Shown here: piece by piece, positions 13,172 to 27,805 of the stretch
How the letters are laid out: the number at the start of each line of letters is the position of its first letter
How positions within the stretch are numbered: position 1 is the stretch's first letter
NCBI RefSeq assembly: GCF_964275005.1
Contig: NC_092686.1
Location: 13,550,431-13,614,430, forward strand
Direction of reading: 5' to 3'
Source: Diadema setosum
Lineage: Eukaryota; Echinodermata; Echinoidea; Diadematoida; Diadematidae
Length of the DNA stretch: 64,000 nt
Notes under the pieces: model-generated
What the model was told of the DNA's origin: nothing
What the model saw: the letters and a program-made list of their open reading frames with translations, nothing else
The model's database searches: none
Made by a program: the position numbers and the translations under genes

Positions 13172-15998
13172 CATATATATGGTTTCATTCAGCCGAAAAG
13201 GGTCACGGCTAATTTCTTTTGCAATGGAAGTAGTAATCCATGGATATCAAAATACCAAAGTCAGATATCTTATCCTGCACGGGGTCCCGTACAGTAGCTC
13301 CAAAGTGTTTTGCTTTATTCTCTTTGTTGTGTGCATCTCTTCTTCTTAGATATGCGCTCCTTCGTCTTCATTTTCGCGACAACGACAACGCGTCCTCCTC
13401 ATCATCATCAGTTTTGCTGTTCTGGCAAACATTTCCAGCGTATCGGCCATACGTTCGATTTTAGAGCGGCGAGAGCGGAAGACGTGCATAATGAGTCCGG
13501 GAAAGCGTAGGAACAGCGAAGCTAAAGCGGCCAACAGCGTTATCGAAGCAGGAATGAAGCGTCGTAGGAACAGGCCTTGATTTTATACGAGAGTAGAGAA
13601 CTATGAGAGCGTCGTTAAAGCGGGAAGGTCGTGCTTTGATCAAGAAAGCGGCGTAGCAGCGGGACCATGTCGTCGGTGTCTAGTTTAGACTATATTTCCC
13701 GTTCTTGTGCCGCTGTTACTACGGTCAGAAAAACCTGGAATTGTTACGCCCATCCCGCGGTATTTACACTGTCACTGCTCTCTCCCCGTTTGAGCTACGA
13801 TTCAAAATAGGTCAATCTTGATGGGGAGATGAGGAAGAAATTTTGAACCAGTTCAAAATTTCTTCCCGATCTGTAAAATTGCCAGATCCAACCCCATCAC
13901 CCAAACGCTGCTGCTACGATGCTCCGGTCCCGTACACTTTTGCCGCTCTCTCCCGATCTGACAGATTGAATAGATCGGGATGCAGATCTTGATAGTGGAA
14001 TTACATGTGGGGACACTTTAGGAACACTGCGTGGGGCCCCGTACAGCTATATAACTGGTTTCGGTGTTTTTGATACCTCCTTGAGTACTACTTCCATTGC
14101 AAAAGAAATTATAGCAATGATTCTTTTCACTTAGAACAAAATAATACGGGAGCACTTTCCAGCTACTGGCTGGGGGCCCCTTAACTGGATGGGTTTGTGT
14201 TTTACGTATCTCAGCTGTTAATTCCACTGCCAAGGAAAATAGGCACACATGACTGTTTTCACCTAAAAACAATTAATTCATATGGGGTGGGAATACCTTG
14301 GGGCTATACCTGTCAAGGGCCCTGTATCCGGGCCAATATCGCACCTCTTTTAATCGAATTCTTTAATGTTGAATTAAATTTAGCAAAATTTCGCCTAGAT
14401 GACATGGTAGTTCAATGTCATATTAATCTCTTCGTTCAAATTTATTTTGAAACATTCACATTACCTCTAACCTTATTCTAAATAACACTTTTTCAAATAA
14501 ATCCATACATAAGACAAGTACCATTCCACTATCCGTTCATTCATAAATTCATAATGATATAGTCACGTGATTACATGCTGCGCTCGTTCATTCAAATTGA
14601 TTTCTGGCCATCTAATTTAACATGTTCTGCAGTCAATTAAACAGATATGTTCATGCTTGGCCTCTTTCCTTATTTTCTTTCGTCGTAGTTATTGTTTTGT
14701 AAGCATCATAGCATTTCATGTTTTCGTATTCGTTTAAGAGACTTTGACACCATTTTTTAACGTGCTTTTTTGAATCCAAAGAAGTAAGAAGCCACAAATT
14801 ATCTGGCCGTTACGAGCGCTTTATTACGAGCGGTCGGCCAGTAACAAGAAGTCATGGTTATGATCCTCAAATGTTTGTTGTTGTTTTTTTTTATAATTCT
14901 TTCTATGTCTTCTAGAGATATACGTCTGTATATATTGTGCTGTATGACTATAAAAAATGAAGTTAAGCTGCATTACTGGTACACGTATAGGCCTATAATG
15001 ACATGTATATGAAAGAGAAGGAGCGTTACCAGTCTGGTTACAGAACAACCAAATCCAGTTATACTAGATAAGAAATATGACACTTTACTGCTTTATAACA
15101 GGAATTTATAGGTGAAACGAAAACACACATAGAAAGACATGTTAAAAAGATCTGAAACAAAGAAATAGCATGATTTGAATTTGAATGAACACGTTTGGAA
15201 TTTGACTGTCTTTCGCGAAATTTAATGACTGAAATACACTTTTCGGCAAGTCAAGGCGAATTTGAATGAACGTAGGGTACCAGCCAATTTGAATACCCAT
15301 TTACGAATTCGAACCTTCTATCAAAATTAATGAACCACAAAAGTGCGAAATTGGCTGGGAAAACCTAACTGGCTTTGATGTTTTGGGTATCTATGATGTA
15401 AACTAAGGCCTACTTCGATTGTTAAAAGAAAAACAACATATGACTCCTTTTCAGCTAAGGAATGATGTCATAATATTATGTGGGGGAGGGGCACTTTATA
15501 GCTACTGTAACCTGGGCCCAGTACAAGATGAAATGACTGGTTTTCGTAATATGGTCATCTTGGTTGTGCACTATACAGAAGTATGCTTCCTTTGCAAATT
15601 TCTTGAGTGTTTTGCTACTGTAACCTATGGGACCCCGTATTCAGGATAAGATGACTTGCTTTAGTGTTTGTGATATCTCTGTTCAGTAGGCCCTGATATT
15701 AACGTTACAAAAGAATTTGTAAGACCATTTTCAGCTGATTCACAGTACATGTATAATGGATGGGACACTGTGGAGCTACTGTCTAGGGCTCTGTGCAGGA
15801 TGAAATAACTAGCCTTGGTGTGGTGAATATCTCTGATAGGTACTTCTTCCAGTGCAAAAGAAATTACCCGTGTTTGGGGCTATACTGTGCGGGGCCCCAT
15901 ACAGGATAAAATAACTGGCTTTGGTATTTTGGATATCTCTGATGGGTACCACTTCCATTGCAAAAGAAATTAGCCGTGACCCTTTTCAGCTGAATGAA

Positions 15999-16054
<56 letters not shown>

Positions 16055-16195
16055 AGAGAGGGGGGCACTTTGGGGCTACTGTCTGGGGCCCCGTTCAGGA
16101 TAAAATAACTGGCTTTGGTGCTTTGGATATCTCTGATGGGTATACTTCCATTGCAAAAGAAATTAGCCTTGACCCATTTTGGCTGAATGAAACTA

Positions 16196-16274
<79 letters not shown>

Positions 16275-19200
16275 GGGGGGTGCACTTCGGGGCTACTGTC
16301 TGGGACCCCGTACAGGATAAAATAACTGGCTTTAGTGTTTTGGATATCTCTGATGAGTATGCCTACTACCAATTGCAAAAGAAAGTAGCCATGACCCTTT
16401 CAGCTGAACAAAATCAATGTGTGTGTGTGGGGGGGGGGGGGAGGGAGCAATTTGGGGCTACTGACTGGGGCCCGTGCAGGATAAAATAGGTGGCTTTGGT
16501 ATTTTGGATATCTCTGATGGGTACTACTTCCATTGCAAAAGAAATTAGCCGTGACTCTTTTCAGCTGAATGAAACTCGTGTGGGTGTGTGTGTCGGGGGG
16601 GGGGGGGGGGGAGCTCCTTTGGGGCTACTGTCCGGGGCCCCGTACTGGATAACATAGCTGACTTTGGTGTTTTTGATATCTCTGATGGGTACTCCTTCCA
16701 TTGCAAATGAAATTAGCCGTGACTCTTCTCAGCTGCACGAATGAAATCAGTGTTTGTGTGTGTTTGTACGTATGGCCTATGGGGGTGGGGCACTTTGGGG
16801 CTACTGTCTGGGGCCCCGTACAGGATAAAATAGCTGGTATTGGTGTTTTGAATATCTCTGATGGGAACTACTTCAATTGCAAAAGAAATTAGCCGTGACT
16901 CTTTTCAACTGAATAAAATCAATGTTTGTGTGTGTTTGTACGTAGGCCTATGGGGGGTGGGGCACTTTGGGGCTACTGTCTGGGGCCCCGTACAGGATAA
17001 AATAGCTGGTATTGGTGTTTTGAATATCTCTGATGGGAACTACTTCAATTGCAAAAGAAATTAGCCGTGACTCTTTTCAACTGAATAAAATCAATGTTTG
17101 TGTGTGTTTGTACGTAGGCCTATGGGGGGTGGGGCCCTTTGGGGCTACTGTCTAGGGCCCCGTACAGGATAAAATAGCTGGCATTGGTGTTTTGGATATC
17201 TCTGATTGGAACTACTATCATTGCAAAAGAAATTAGCCGTGACCCTTTTCAGCTGAATAACACCATATTTCTGGGGCCCTTTGGGGCTACTGTCTGGGGC
17301 CCCGTACAGGATAAAATAGCTGGCATTGCTGTTTTCATGATAAGTACACCCAAAGGAACAACATCCACCAACTTTTGTCCGTGACCCCCTTCGGCTGAAT
17401 AAATCCACTTTTCGGGGTCCCTTTTTGTGGTCCCTAGGCTTACGGTACAGGATGTGACTTGCCAGCAATGCATTTTATTGACCCTTGGACACATCCCTAT
17501 ATGATGAGACTATTAAAAAGTGTGACCCTTTTCAGCTGAATAAATCTTCTGGGCCCCCGGTCTATATACAATGTATCAATACTTTACAATGGGAGGTTTT
17601 GTAACAGGATGTTTCATGTCTATAGAACTTAGGCTTTATAGCTGCGGCTATAACTGTTTCGTTAAACATTTTCGCTCTTGCGCTTAAGGGGCCAGACATA
17701 CATCGCTGTACATTGTGTTCTTGTGTAGTTATAAAACAGCAAACTAGGAACAAAATACAGACAAAATAATCAACAATCAAATTTTTCAGGGATGTGTTGG
17801 TTTTCCCCTTTTTTACTTGATAAAAGCTACGATAATTGTGTATGTCTATATAAGTGTTTTATCTTTCATATAGCAAAAACAAATTCCTGGCGGCACCTTG
17901 AAATGTATATATATATATATATATATATTTAGTAAAGACAATTTTTTGGTTTCGTTAATCATGTGTTTTGATTGTTTGTGTTTTTGTTTGTTTTTTTGTT
18001 TGTTTGTTTTGTTTTGATTTTCCACAATGAGGCCGTATAAGATGGTAGGCCTACTGATGGCAGTGTCAGAGCGTAAATCCCCCCCCCCCCCAAAAAAAAA
18101 AAACTGTATCGCAATTGACAAACCAAATTTTCTTTATTTTGCACGCAATGGCTATTTGATCTGAAGCGAACGTTCGAGAGATGACTAGTGTTCACTGTAT
18201 TATTATCCATCCTGTCGTTACGCCATCTAACTACGACAGCTTCTTTTTGACCAATTTAGCAGAAAACGCATTCAAGCATAGCCATGATGGCTGGAGATGT
18301 ATAGTTCGCGAAAAAGAAAAACCACACACACACACACACACACACGCACACAAACAAGGAAACAAAAAACTAATCGTCGACAAGAAAATCGTGATCATCT
18401 GCCGCAGCAGAAATACTGAAACGGATGCAAATAGATTAACCAAATAAAAATGATATTTTCAGTAATGCACACATCAAAGCCTTAGTATCAGTCTCCATTC
18501 AGAAGTGCCAGCAGCAATCGGTATTTGTGATTTCGTGAAATATTTCTTGAAAAGTAATCTTTTGGGAGTCTTCGAAATATTCCATATCAGGTGAATATAA
18601 CTGCTGTTGTCGATGGTTGTTGTTTTATAATCGTCCATTGTTTGAGCCCGTATCAACAATACTTTAGCGTTTCTCTTTCCATCTTTATGTGCTCCCTCAA
18701 CCACAACACCGGAACTCCAATGTTCACAAGTGCTGTTACTTGTTGTACATTGTTGTTGTACTAATAAAACTTATTTCACTTTGAACTGAATGGATTTTCA
18801 AGTATAGAATGGTTACAATTAGCCATTTCCCCTAAACATTATGCTAACCGAACTATCAAAAAAAAAAAAAAAAAAAAGAGAAATGTCAAAATAGGTGTGA
18901 GGGGTTCAAAAGAGAGATGATAAAGCAATAACACCAGAAACAGAATGTTTCAAAGACACCAAAATGACTTCTGTTACTTTTGAAAAGTGATTATTTTTGT
19001 TCTTTATGTGTGCTCACTCATGCATGACTAAACAAATCACCGTCGTTCTCACTCAGAAGTTAGTCAAGACGTGTATAGAAACACCCTTGCCTAATGGTTT
19101 TGCCAAAGTATTTTCGTTAAAAAGATTTTTTTATTATTATTTTTTTTTCTTTTTTTCATTTATTTTCATTCTTCTTTTTTTTTTTCTTTCAACAAAAACA

Positions 19201-22200
19201 TAACACAAGATAAATCAGGTATTATACATCATAAACAAAAAACATTTGCCTTTGCAATATATAAATGATATCGATAAACATAAGAGCGCATACTGGCAAA
19301 AAAAAAATAATACAAAGTCATGCTTCAGATGAAAAAAAAAGGAAGAAAGAGTAGAGAGGTCCACTAAAAAGCAAAGCTTGTAGATTGTGAACCACTCATA
19401 AAACTTAGGAATTACTTAGTTACAAACACTTGTGATAGATGTGACATACGACAGAACGGGACAAAACAGAAGAAACACAACAACATGACACAACCTGCCA
19501 GAATAGATGAAAAGTATGGAAGGAAAGAAAGAAAAAGAGAGAGAATGAGAGAATGCCTACACGCTGAACAAGGGAAATGGAACAGGGGATGGTAGAGAGT
19601 GTGCTTCATAGAGTTGGCGCTGATTGCAGCTGTGCAAGGATTGTGATGGCTACTGACAGAACGGGACAAAACAGAAGAAACACAACAACATGACACAACC
19701 TGCCAGAATAGATGAAAAGTATGGAAGGAAAGAAAGAAAAAGAGAGAGAATGAGAGAATGCCTACACGCTGAACAAGGGAAATGGAACAGGGGATGGTAG
19801 AGAGTGTGCTTCATAGAGTTGGCGCTGATTGCAGCTGTGCAAGGATTGTGATGGCTACTTCTTTACGTAATAATGAATTCAGTGATTGAATAATTGGTAG
19901 GTGGATGATAAACCGTGAGGTTGACGAAATCTATAGCTAAGGAAAAAAAAAACATATCAGAGAGGATTTAAGAGAAAAGATTTCAACTTGCGCTTAAAAG
20001 AATACAAAGATGGGGAATTTTTTTATTTCACAGCTCAGTGAGTTCCAAAATCTAGGACCGGTGTATATAAATGTATTCTGAGCCAATAAAGTTCTCAGGA
20101 GGGGTAAATGAAACTCATTAGATTGTCTAGTGGGATAATCATGAAAAGACTGGTTCCGTGGGAACATTGAATTGAAAATACTGGGAAGTGCATTTATATT
20201 GTAATTCAACGTAAACTGACCAAGTTGAAAAAAATACAAATCTTTAATTTTCAAAATCTTCAAAATAATGGCTCTGTATTGGAACGTGGCGGGACGCCAC
20301 AAATAATACGAATAACCTTTTTTTTTTTGTAATAACAGTAGTTTATCTAGTAAATTTTGATGGGCACTACCCCACGCTAGGAGTCCGTACCAAGATAAGG
20401 GAAGTTGTAATTCACAGATGCTTCTTTTCCTTCAGCCTAGTAATAACAATTTAATTATGTTGCTCCCAATTATAACAATACCGTTTCTAAGGCAGGAATT
20501 CACTTAATTTGTGCTATAGGTAGTGACGTCTCCAGGAAGCTTTGTGTTTGCTTTTCTGAACAAGGCATGCCTAGAATTCAATACATTACAGAAACGGTCT
20601 ATTATGCATGAAACTTTTATCATATTCTTTTTTATGACTCACATTGCTCATTTTGTTTGCAGAAGCTACAATCCGTATTTCAGCTCTAGCTTATGCATTA
20701 CCCTGGAAATGTTATCATAATGTGATCATACAATATGTACTGGTAAAATGACTCCTTTTACTCACTATATTGCATATTTATCCATAGATATAATGTATGG
20801 ATTTTTGATGTCGATAGTCCCCACCAGGACATTTATGAAGCATTTTGAGTGAAGCAAATCTTAGCGTTGCGCGTTAATCCTATCAATGCATTTTGTTTTG
20901 TTTTTTAATCATATGGTCCACTTTTTGTGATACTCTGACTTTTAATTGATGTTCAGACTGAATGCATGAATATCACAACGATAGCAATAATGAAGGTCAG
21001 CAGTTAGAAGTTACCTTCAGACGGTGATCCTTTACGTAGAGGATAATCTAACTACGACGATAAGCTCTATGGGGTGCCAAGTGTCGCACAGTTGTTTCGT
21101 TTACGAAATCGACCGTGTGACTCGATTGGCGCCCCATAGTGCTTATCCTCGAATTAAGTTATTCTATCCCCGAGGATCACTGTCTGAACGTAACTAATGT
21201 ATCTACTTACAAGTCTACACACTGACTTGCGTCTACACACTGACTTGCATTAACGATACAGATTTCTTGAGGCACAGGGAGAACTAATGATTAGAGATTT
21301 GTGGCAGATATGGTGGAGATTTAGACAAATAATAAATAAGGTAGAGTACACGTATTAACACATCATCTGACACGTGCATGCTAGTCTCACACTGTTTTTG
21401 TTTTATGTTTGCAGATCCTCGTCTGGACGACAAGATATACCGTGGAACGAGAGCCTTGATTGAAGCTAAGCCTCGTCCTTCACAAGTGCGCATCGTTGAT
21501 GCTCAGCTCTTCGCTGATCCAATGGCAAACCAGTCGTCAGGTGACGTCATCACCATTCGAACAGTCGATGTCCAGAACCATCCCGAGAGAGGGAAAGAAA
21601 GGGTAATGATTATAGCTAGAGAGCAGAATGCATTGATATGTGACGTCACACCATGGGGTCCTATCAGATGAATAGCATTTCTGTAAGCCCATACTCATGG
21701 TGTTTTTTTTTTGTTCGTTTGCGAGACTTCATATTTTTAATAGAGGGAAGGATATTTTTTTTTGGACAGATCAGAGGTTCCAGCATATCTCAAGAGCAAT
21801 AAACAAAGTCGGAACGACATAATCTCTCAGTATGTTGCAAGCACCGAGTTGTCCACTGTAAATGTAATATAGGCCTACGTATAAATTTATATATTGAATA
21901 AAGTATGATATCAACGGTAGTTATGTTGGGAAGATTGAAGAAAGGATCAGGAATGCATGTATATATGTATGAGATGGAGATGTTGGCGTTGACGGTGATG
22001 TTCAGTTAGGTGCAGCGGTTTATGAACCACAAGCAGTGAACCAGAGTAAACCATAGCCACGACATGTGGCTGGGGTGATGGCCGGTGATGACATTACATA
22101 CGACGGTGACTTACAAGTGTCTGAAATCCTGCATGAATATCTTGCAGGCATTATTGCCTCCCGCCCTTCAAAAACATGCAAGCAAACAAACAGCTATCAA

Positions 22201-25200
22201 CAGTGATCAATTAAGAATGACGAAAACATGTAAAAAGGATTCATTAGGCCTATAGGGTTAATTGAATTTTAGAGTATCCGTACAAAAGCTAAAGTGTTTT
22301 TTTTTTTTTGCGAAGGAGATATCGAGTAGAATATAAGATGGCACCATAATTTTTTACAACTTCCAATATGTGAATCTTGAAGAGAAATGATCTTGTTTCT
22401 AAAGACAACATAAAGGTGAGAAATTCTAATGTATGTCCAGATTGTGTGTGGATGTCCGATGTGATATGATGTAATCCATTCATACCAATGATTAGTAAGT
22501 AGCTGTAATTGAGTGTTACTAGTCTACCACTGATTGTATGCCCTACTGCACGTGTAAATATAACATACACCACATAAAATTTGATTGTGGACAAGGAACT
22601 ACCCCATAAACAACAGACTTGAATAACCCGGTCAGGTTTTTTGATGAAGGGCAAGACAAAGAGATTTTACAATATATCAAAGAAGGATACTAAGCAGCTT
22701 TTGAAGACCGTGTACTCGAAAGCTACCTTTCAGTTCAATTTTTTATCCCCGAAAACACTACCTTATTCAAAGATCTTTAACGTCCTTCTCAAATATTCTA
22801 TGCACAAGGTAAATATTTGTCTCCAACGTCACATTACAGTAAACCAAATTACACGGTACATAATTGGCACCACACTCTCGATCCATAGCCTTTTATCCGG
22901 TAGGGTTTGCACAATATTAGATCCTGCGACTTAACATTAGGTATCATGCGTATTATTTTTAGTATTGCATTACCCAACCCCGCACGCGCACACACAACAC
23001 ACACACACACACACACACAACAAAATAATGAAAGGTCATTATTTGGTTATCTTCCATATTCCAGGTATTGGTTGGGATCGACGAACAGGGTACCGAGGTC
23101 CGGTTTCCAGAAGCAATGGACATGGCTACATACTCAACCATGACAGCTGATCACCTTCCACTTTCCGCGCTGCTCAAGTATGACATGCCACAGGTGAGAG
23201 ACTGAGGCACCAATTCCCTATATACCTGTGACCAACGTGGTTGAATCCACCGAGACCGCCAAAGTCTTGCGGAAAGCAATTCAAAGTTTTAGTTATCTTC
23301 AAATGGAATACAAATGAAACCAACAGAATTGTCGAAGTTTCATACAAATCAGACATGACATAAGAAAGCCATGACATTTTCAACAGCACTGTGTTTGCGA
23401 CATCGGTAGCAATCACTTAGTCGAACTAGGTAGAGTGATGCATGTTGCCGACATGGTGAGCGTCAAAGCTGTGAACTGTGCGATAACAAAGAAGTCACAT
23501 GTACGGAGCAACTTATCGCAACGGCTACAAAAGTGAACCTAGTTGTTCCTATTGTAAAGTACATGTACTAACAGAATGCCGAATGGAGATGATTAGCATT
23601 ATCTTAAAAGTATTGAAAGTTTAACGCAATTCTTGATGTTTTACCTACACACTACACTTCTCAACCGCTCACCGTGGGTCTTTCCAACTTTCACTATCTT
23701 GTCACAAATACTCACTCAGCGCCTACGCCTTCTCGATACTGACAATACTGACACGGGAAAGATTTCGAAAGATGGAATTTTAATGCTGCATCACCATTAC
23801 ACCGACTATCACGTCATCACTGCACGTGCCAGAGACAACTCCCTTCTCTCAATACCCCTCAGCACGTCCGTGGAATTTCACCTTGTGGAAGCGACGTTTC
23901 CAGAGGTGCGAGCTCTCTTACCGGCCGTATTCAACCGTGTGAACGTCACATGGGATGTGGTAGACATTACCCAACCCAGGTTACCTACTGAAATGCGTCC
24001 AATACCCAAGCCGATACCGGATGTGTTCCAAGAGTGGGCCAAAAGCCACGAAGGTACGTGAGACCACGGTAAAACCGAGGTATGTAAAGGCAGTGTAAAG
24101 TTTATGACCAATAAATATGATACTGAGAATTTACTATTACTAACAGCTTCAAAAGTTCGGCGATGTCTCATTCATAAGCCATCAACACTACGGATAAAAT
24201 GACACCTACCTAGTTAAAATCCAAAATCTATCACAAAACCAACAAAATGTTGCACGCCCTGGTTTTACTTGAGGATTCAAAATAGGTGAAACTAATCAAC
24301 CTACAGTCAATCTTGACTTTTTGACATTTTCTGGTAGAACAATTTCTCTTCTAAACAAATGGAAATTGTGTTTTAATCAGTTATATTTAACATCTGTTTT
24401 ATAGAAAGATGTAGTAATTAGGTATTTAGTAGAGCACCTGCTCCTTTATTAATACCTGCCTTTACACACTCTTCATTTTAAGTCGGCTTAATTTCAGCTT
24501 AATCTAACAATTTCTCCATTGTTGTTGCGAAAGAGTTTTTTTTTTTTTTAATCCTGTTTTGTCTCATTGATTGCACAGAGCTCTGCGCTTGGGTAAACTC
24601 TAAACTTCAAAGCTTCTAATTTCTTTACAGACTTTTCCAGAGTGTCCACACGTTTTCTTTCATGTATTTAGATAGACTAGGAGAGTCCATTTGAATTGAG
24701 TTATACAAAGGTCTAAAGCTTAAAGTCTGCTTTTTTAGAATATACCCTCAACTTAAAATCCATGAGTGGGAATCTTCTGAGTAGTGTGTTTGACTCACGA
24801 TAATATGGATATAATTTATTCTTGTATTATGGTAATATGAATATAGATTAGTCGTGTTTTCTTTCACTCTGAGCTCCTGTTAAACTCTCTTTGCAGGAAA
24901 GGAAGTGACTGGAAGTATTATTCGACAGGAACAGAAGAAGTTGAGGAATATTACCATGAGCAGGGATGTGCAGATTTCCACTCTCAAAAATGTAGCAAGG
25001 CAGGCGTCGGAGACCCCGCGCCCGCCGGTACCGCCCAGGTCTGACAGACCATTGAGGTTAGTGTCCATTTCCTCTTCCATATTAGAGCACGCTATATTCT
25101 ACTGCGTCGTGCACGTTATTAGGGAGCTTTAGATTTTGACGCGCGGACGTCACCGAACTAGAAACGCAGTTCTAGTTCAGTGGCGGACGTTCAGAGGAGA

Positions 25201-26903
25201 AAAAAAAAACTGTTTTGAGCATGCGCAGAAGCTCGTGGCAAGTCGATCTATTTTTAGCTTGCGTCGCCTGAATTTTTCACTATGCTTACTGGGCCATTTT
25301 TACGTCCGCACAGTTTGCAACGTAGAGAACTACTTCATGCACCGATTATATGGGGGCGCCATTTTATTTTTGTATGCGTTGCGCTCCAGCGTAATCTAAA
25401 GCTACTTTTCACCACGATGCAGGGGAGAGGAAAACGTCCAGCGCAAGCGTCGTCTCAAACGTCCGCGCGTCAAAATCTAAAGCTCCCTATTATTGTATTA
25501 CAGAACTCCTGGAGGAATGATTTCCAAGTTCAACACATTTTATCAAAATAGATAGACGGGACTTTTATATCATATTATATGATTGTTTGGTGTATCGTGA
25601 ATCGTATTAGAATTCATCTTTTAAGGAGAATAATTATCATATATAGAGGTATGCAGATTTCCATTCTCAAAAATATTATAGCGAGGCACGCATCATAAAA
25701 TGACGTCATATTGGGTGATTGTAATCTGCTACGAATTCCTATCCAAAACTGTATGGAATAATTCTACTGTAGGCTCTACATTGTGCCAGTATCGTAATTA
25801 CACGTTTGAAAAGACTGTCCCTATAAACCCCCTCAAAAAGTAATAATAATTATAATGATTATGGAAGAGCAATCTTAAGAAACAAGCTAGATAAATATTA
25901 TTACTCTTCATAGAAGTTATAGGCCTACACTGTTCACTGTGTAGTGTTTTTGACTTCTCGGGCTTCTAGAAAGAAAAATGTAGCAAGAAAACACAACAAT
26001 GATGGTTTTCCGTTTGGGCAAAGTCCCCCTACATCATCATTTGGGATAGTTTTGCTGCAAAAAATATGTATATTAGCCATCTTTATAATGTTGGTACTCT
26101 GAATTCTATATTATTGAACTGAACAATTTCATTACAGTTGCACAAAATCTGAAGAAAAAACAACAACAAATTGCCAATTCAAGATATATGGGGACAGGAG
26201 CTCTTTTTTTTTTTTAAAGGACAAGTCCACCTTCATAGACATGTGGATTGAGTGAATGCAGCATTATTACTAGAACACATCAGTGAGGGTTTGAGGAAAA
26301 TTCGACAACCCGTTCAAAAGTTATGAATTTTTTTTTTCGCAAAATAAAAGAACGCTTGACTTGCCTCTTTCAGAAGGCAGGGGATTAATATTACTCGTAA
26401 CATACGTCAGCATACATACATAACAAACATACTTTTGCACTTTTTTAACAAAATAAAAATTTGTGAAATTCTCTTTATATTTTCCTTATATCGTTGTACG
26501 CATGTGACATCATACACTGTAGTAGTCTTCTCATCCAGCAGTGACTGTGCAGAAACTTAAGAAATTCATAACCTTTGAACGGATTGTCTGATTTTCCCCA
26601 TAGTGTTCTAATAATATTGCTGCATTCACTCATTCCACATGTATATGAAGGTGAACTTGTCCTTTAAGTACGATGTCAGTTTTGGAACTAATTATTATGT
26701 TTATCATTTGCTTATTTGTATACTAATTTCACTGATCAGTAACATGACATCTGAGAAGATCAGTGAATTGAATCAGCAAATGAATACACCAAACTGACAT
26801 AATACCTACATACACATTGGTATAAAACAGGGATATAAGACAAACTGATGCATGGGTGCACAAGGCATACGGCAATGGGTATTACATATACTGTCTCACA
26901 CAC

Positions 26904-26940
<37 letters not shown>

Positions 26941-27773
26941 AAGAAACACATTAAAGCAGACACACGAAAATCGAACAACCATTCTTCTACAAATTGCAAG
27001 GCGCAATGTTACAAAATAATCGATTTTGAACGGATTTGTACGTCACAATTACAGAGAACTCTTAAGCGACACGTAAATGGAGACATGTTACAAAAAATAA
27101 TAATCTGCCATATAGGAGAGTAAAAGCTTACTAAGACCAACTAAATTCAATTATCAAATAATTCTGTGGCGATCAATATTTATTGAAATATTTGATGAAA
27201 ATGTATCTCTCTATAAAGGAAAAACAAAATAAGTAATTGGAGCAAACACTCATGATAATATAAAAAAACGAAGTGGTCACTTGAAGATTTTTTTTTTTTT
27301 TTTTTTTGGGGGGGGGCTTAATCTCTGCCTTATGAAACATTAACTGAGAATAATAACTTTTTAAAGATGACACAACACACATACCACAGAAATGTAGTTT
27401 CTGCAACTTCATTGATTAATATAAGAAACAACGCATTCTCTTTTACTAATCCAGATGATGTCAAGTGGTGTTGGTGTCAAAATGAGGAAGGAGAACAAAC
27501 TAATACTATCAAGAATACGCCAACATGATTTTGTACTGACATGTTAATGGATCACAAAGTCATTTCATCTCTCTATGAGACAACAGGAAAAACAATTTTG
27601 TTGACCGGAATTATAGGGTAGTTTTTTTTTTTCCATATTCAGTAAAATTCAGTAAAATTTGATTACAATTTGAACTGTATAGACAATCGCCCGCATTTTT
27701 AATCATAATCCATTTCTATTTTTTTTTTGGCTTTATTACGTTTATATACTTTTTAGCTTATTGTTCGTTCGAT

Positions 27774-27805
<32 letters not shown>

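Larger units (their letters stand above)
11586..17564. mobile_element. 6-kb foldback element with tandem-repeat arms
   Basis: The ends are inverted repeats: TAGACCGGGGGCCCAGAG at the left, and the same from the right end. Flanks read GACACTAT and TATACAATG, compatible with a TAT duplication, and copy B (GACACTGCAATG at 62628) lacks the element. The outermost 500 bases or more of the arms are nearly identical when inverted. Each arm is then a ladder of 140-200-base units carrying TTCAGCTGAA, GGGGCCCC-type and CA/GT tracts. No transposase frame is seen, so it depends on another element. The plan resembles foldback elements such as sea urchin TU and Drosophila FB. Its superfamily is unknown. Confidence 0.82.
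444..19120 (+). repeat. Tandem segmental duplication, copy A
   Basis: Collinear, same-strand matches link this region to copy B: 444-1345 with 50673-52277; 3085-4530 with 54400-55850; 9236-10422 with 60740-61795; 11289-11582 with 61815-62637; 17568-19120 with 62638-63985. Exon 1 of the CABIT/SAM gene lies inside both copies and differs at roughly one base in ten by eye. The matched blocks are separated by insertions private to one copy. The exact breakpoints, overall identity and full extent were not computed, because copy B runs off the window. Confidence 0.85.

Noticed and set aside
15921-17064. Repeated short proteins with GHFGATVWGPVQDKI
   Set aside because: They are translations of the tandem units of the foldback arm, mirrored on the opposite strand in the left arm. 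There is no start context or codon pattern of a real gene.
21005-21196. Structured RNA gene
   Set aside because: The long stem is better explained by a palindromic MITE with inverted ends; no conserved loop or promoter boxes were seen.
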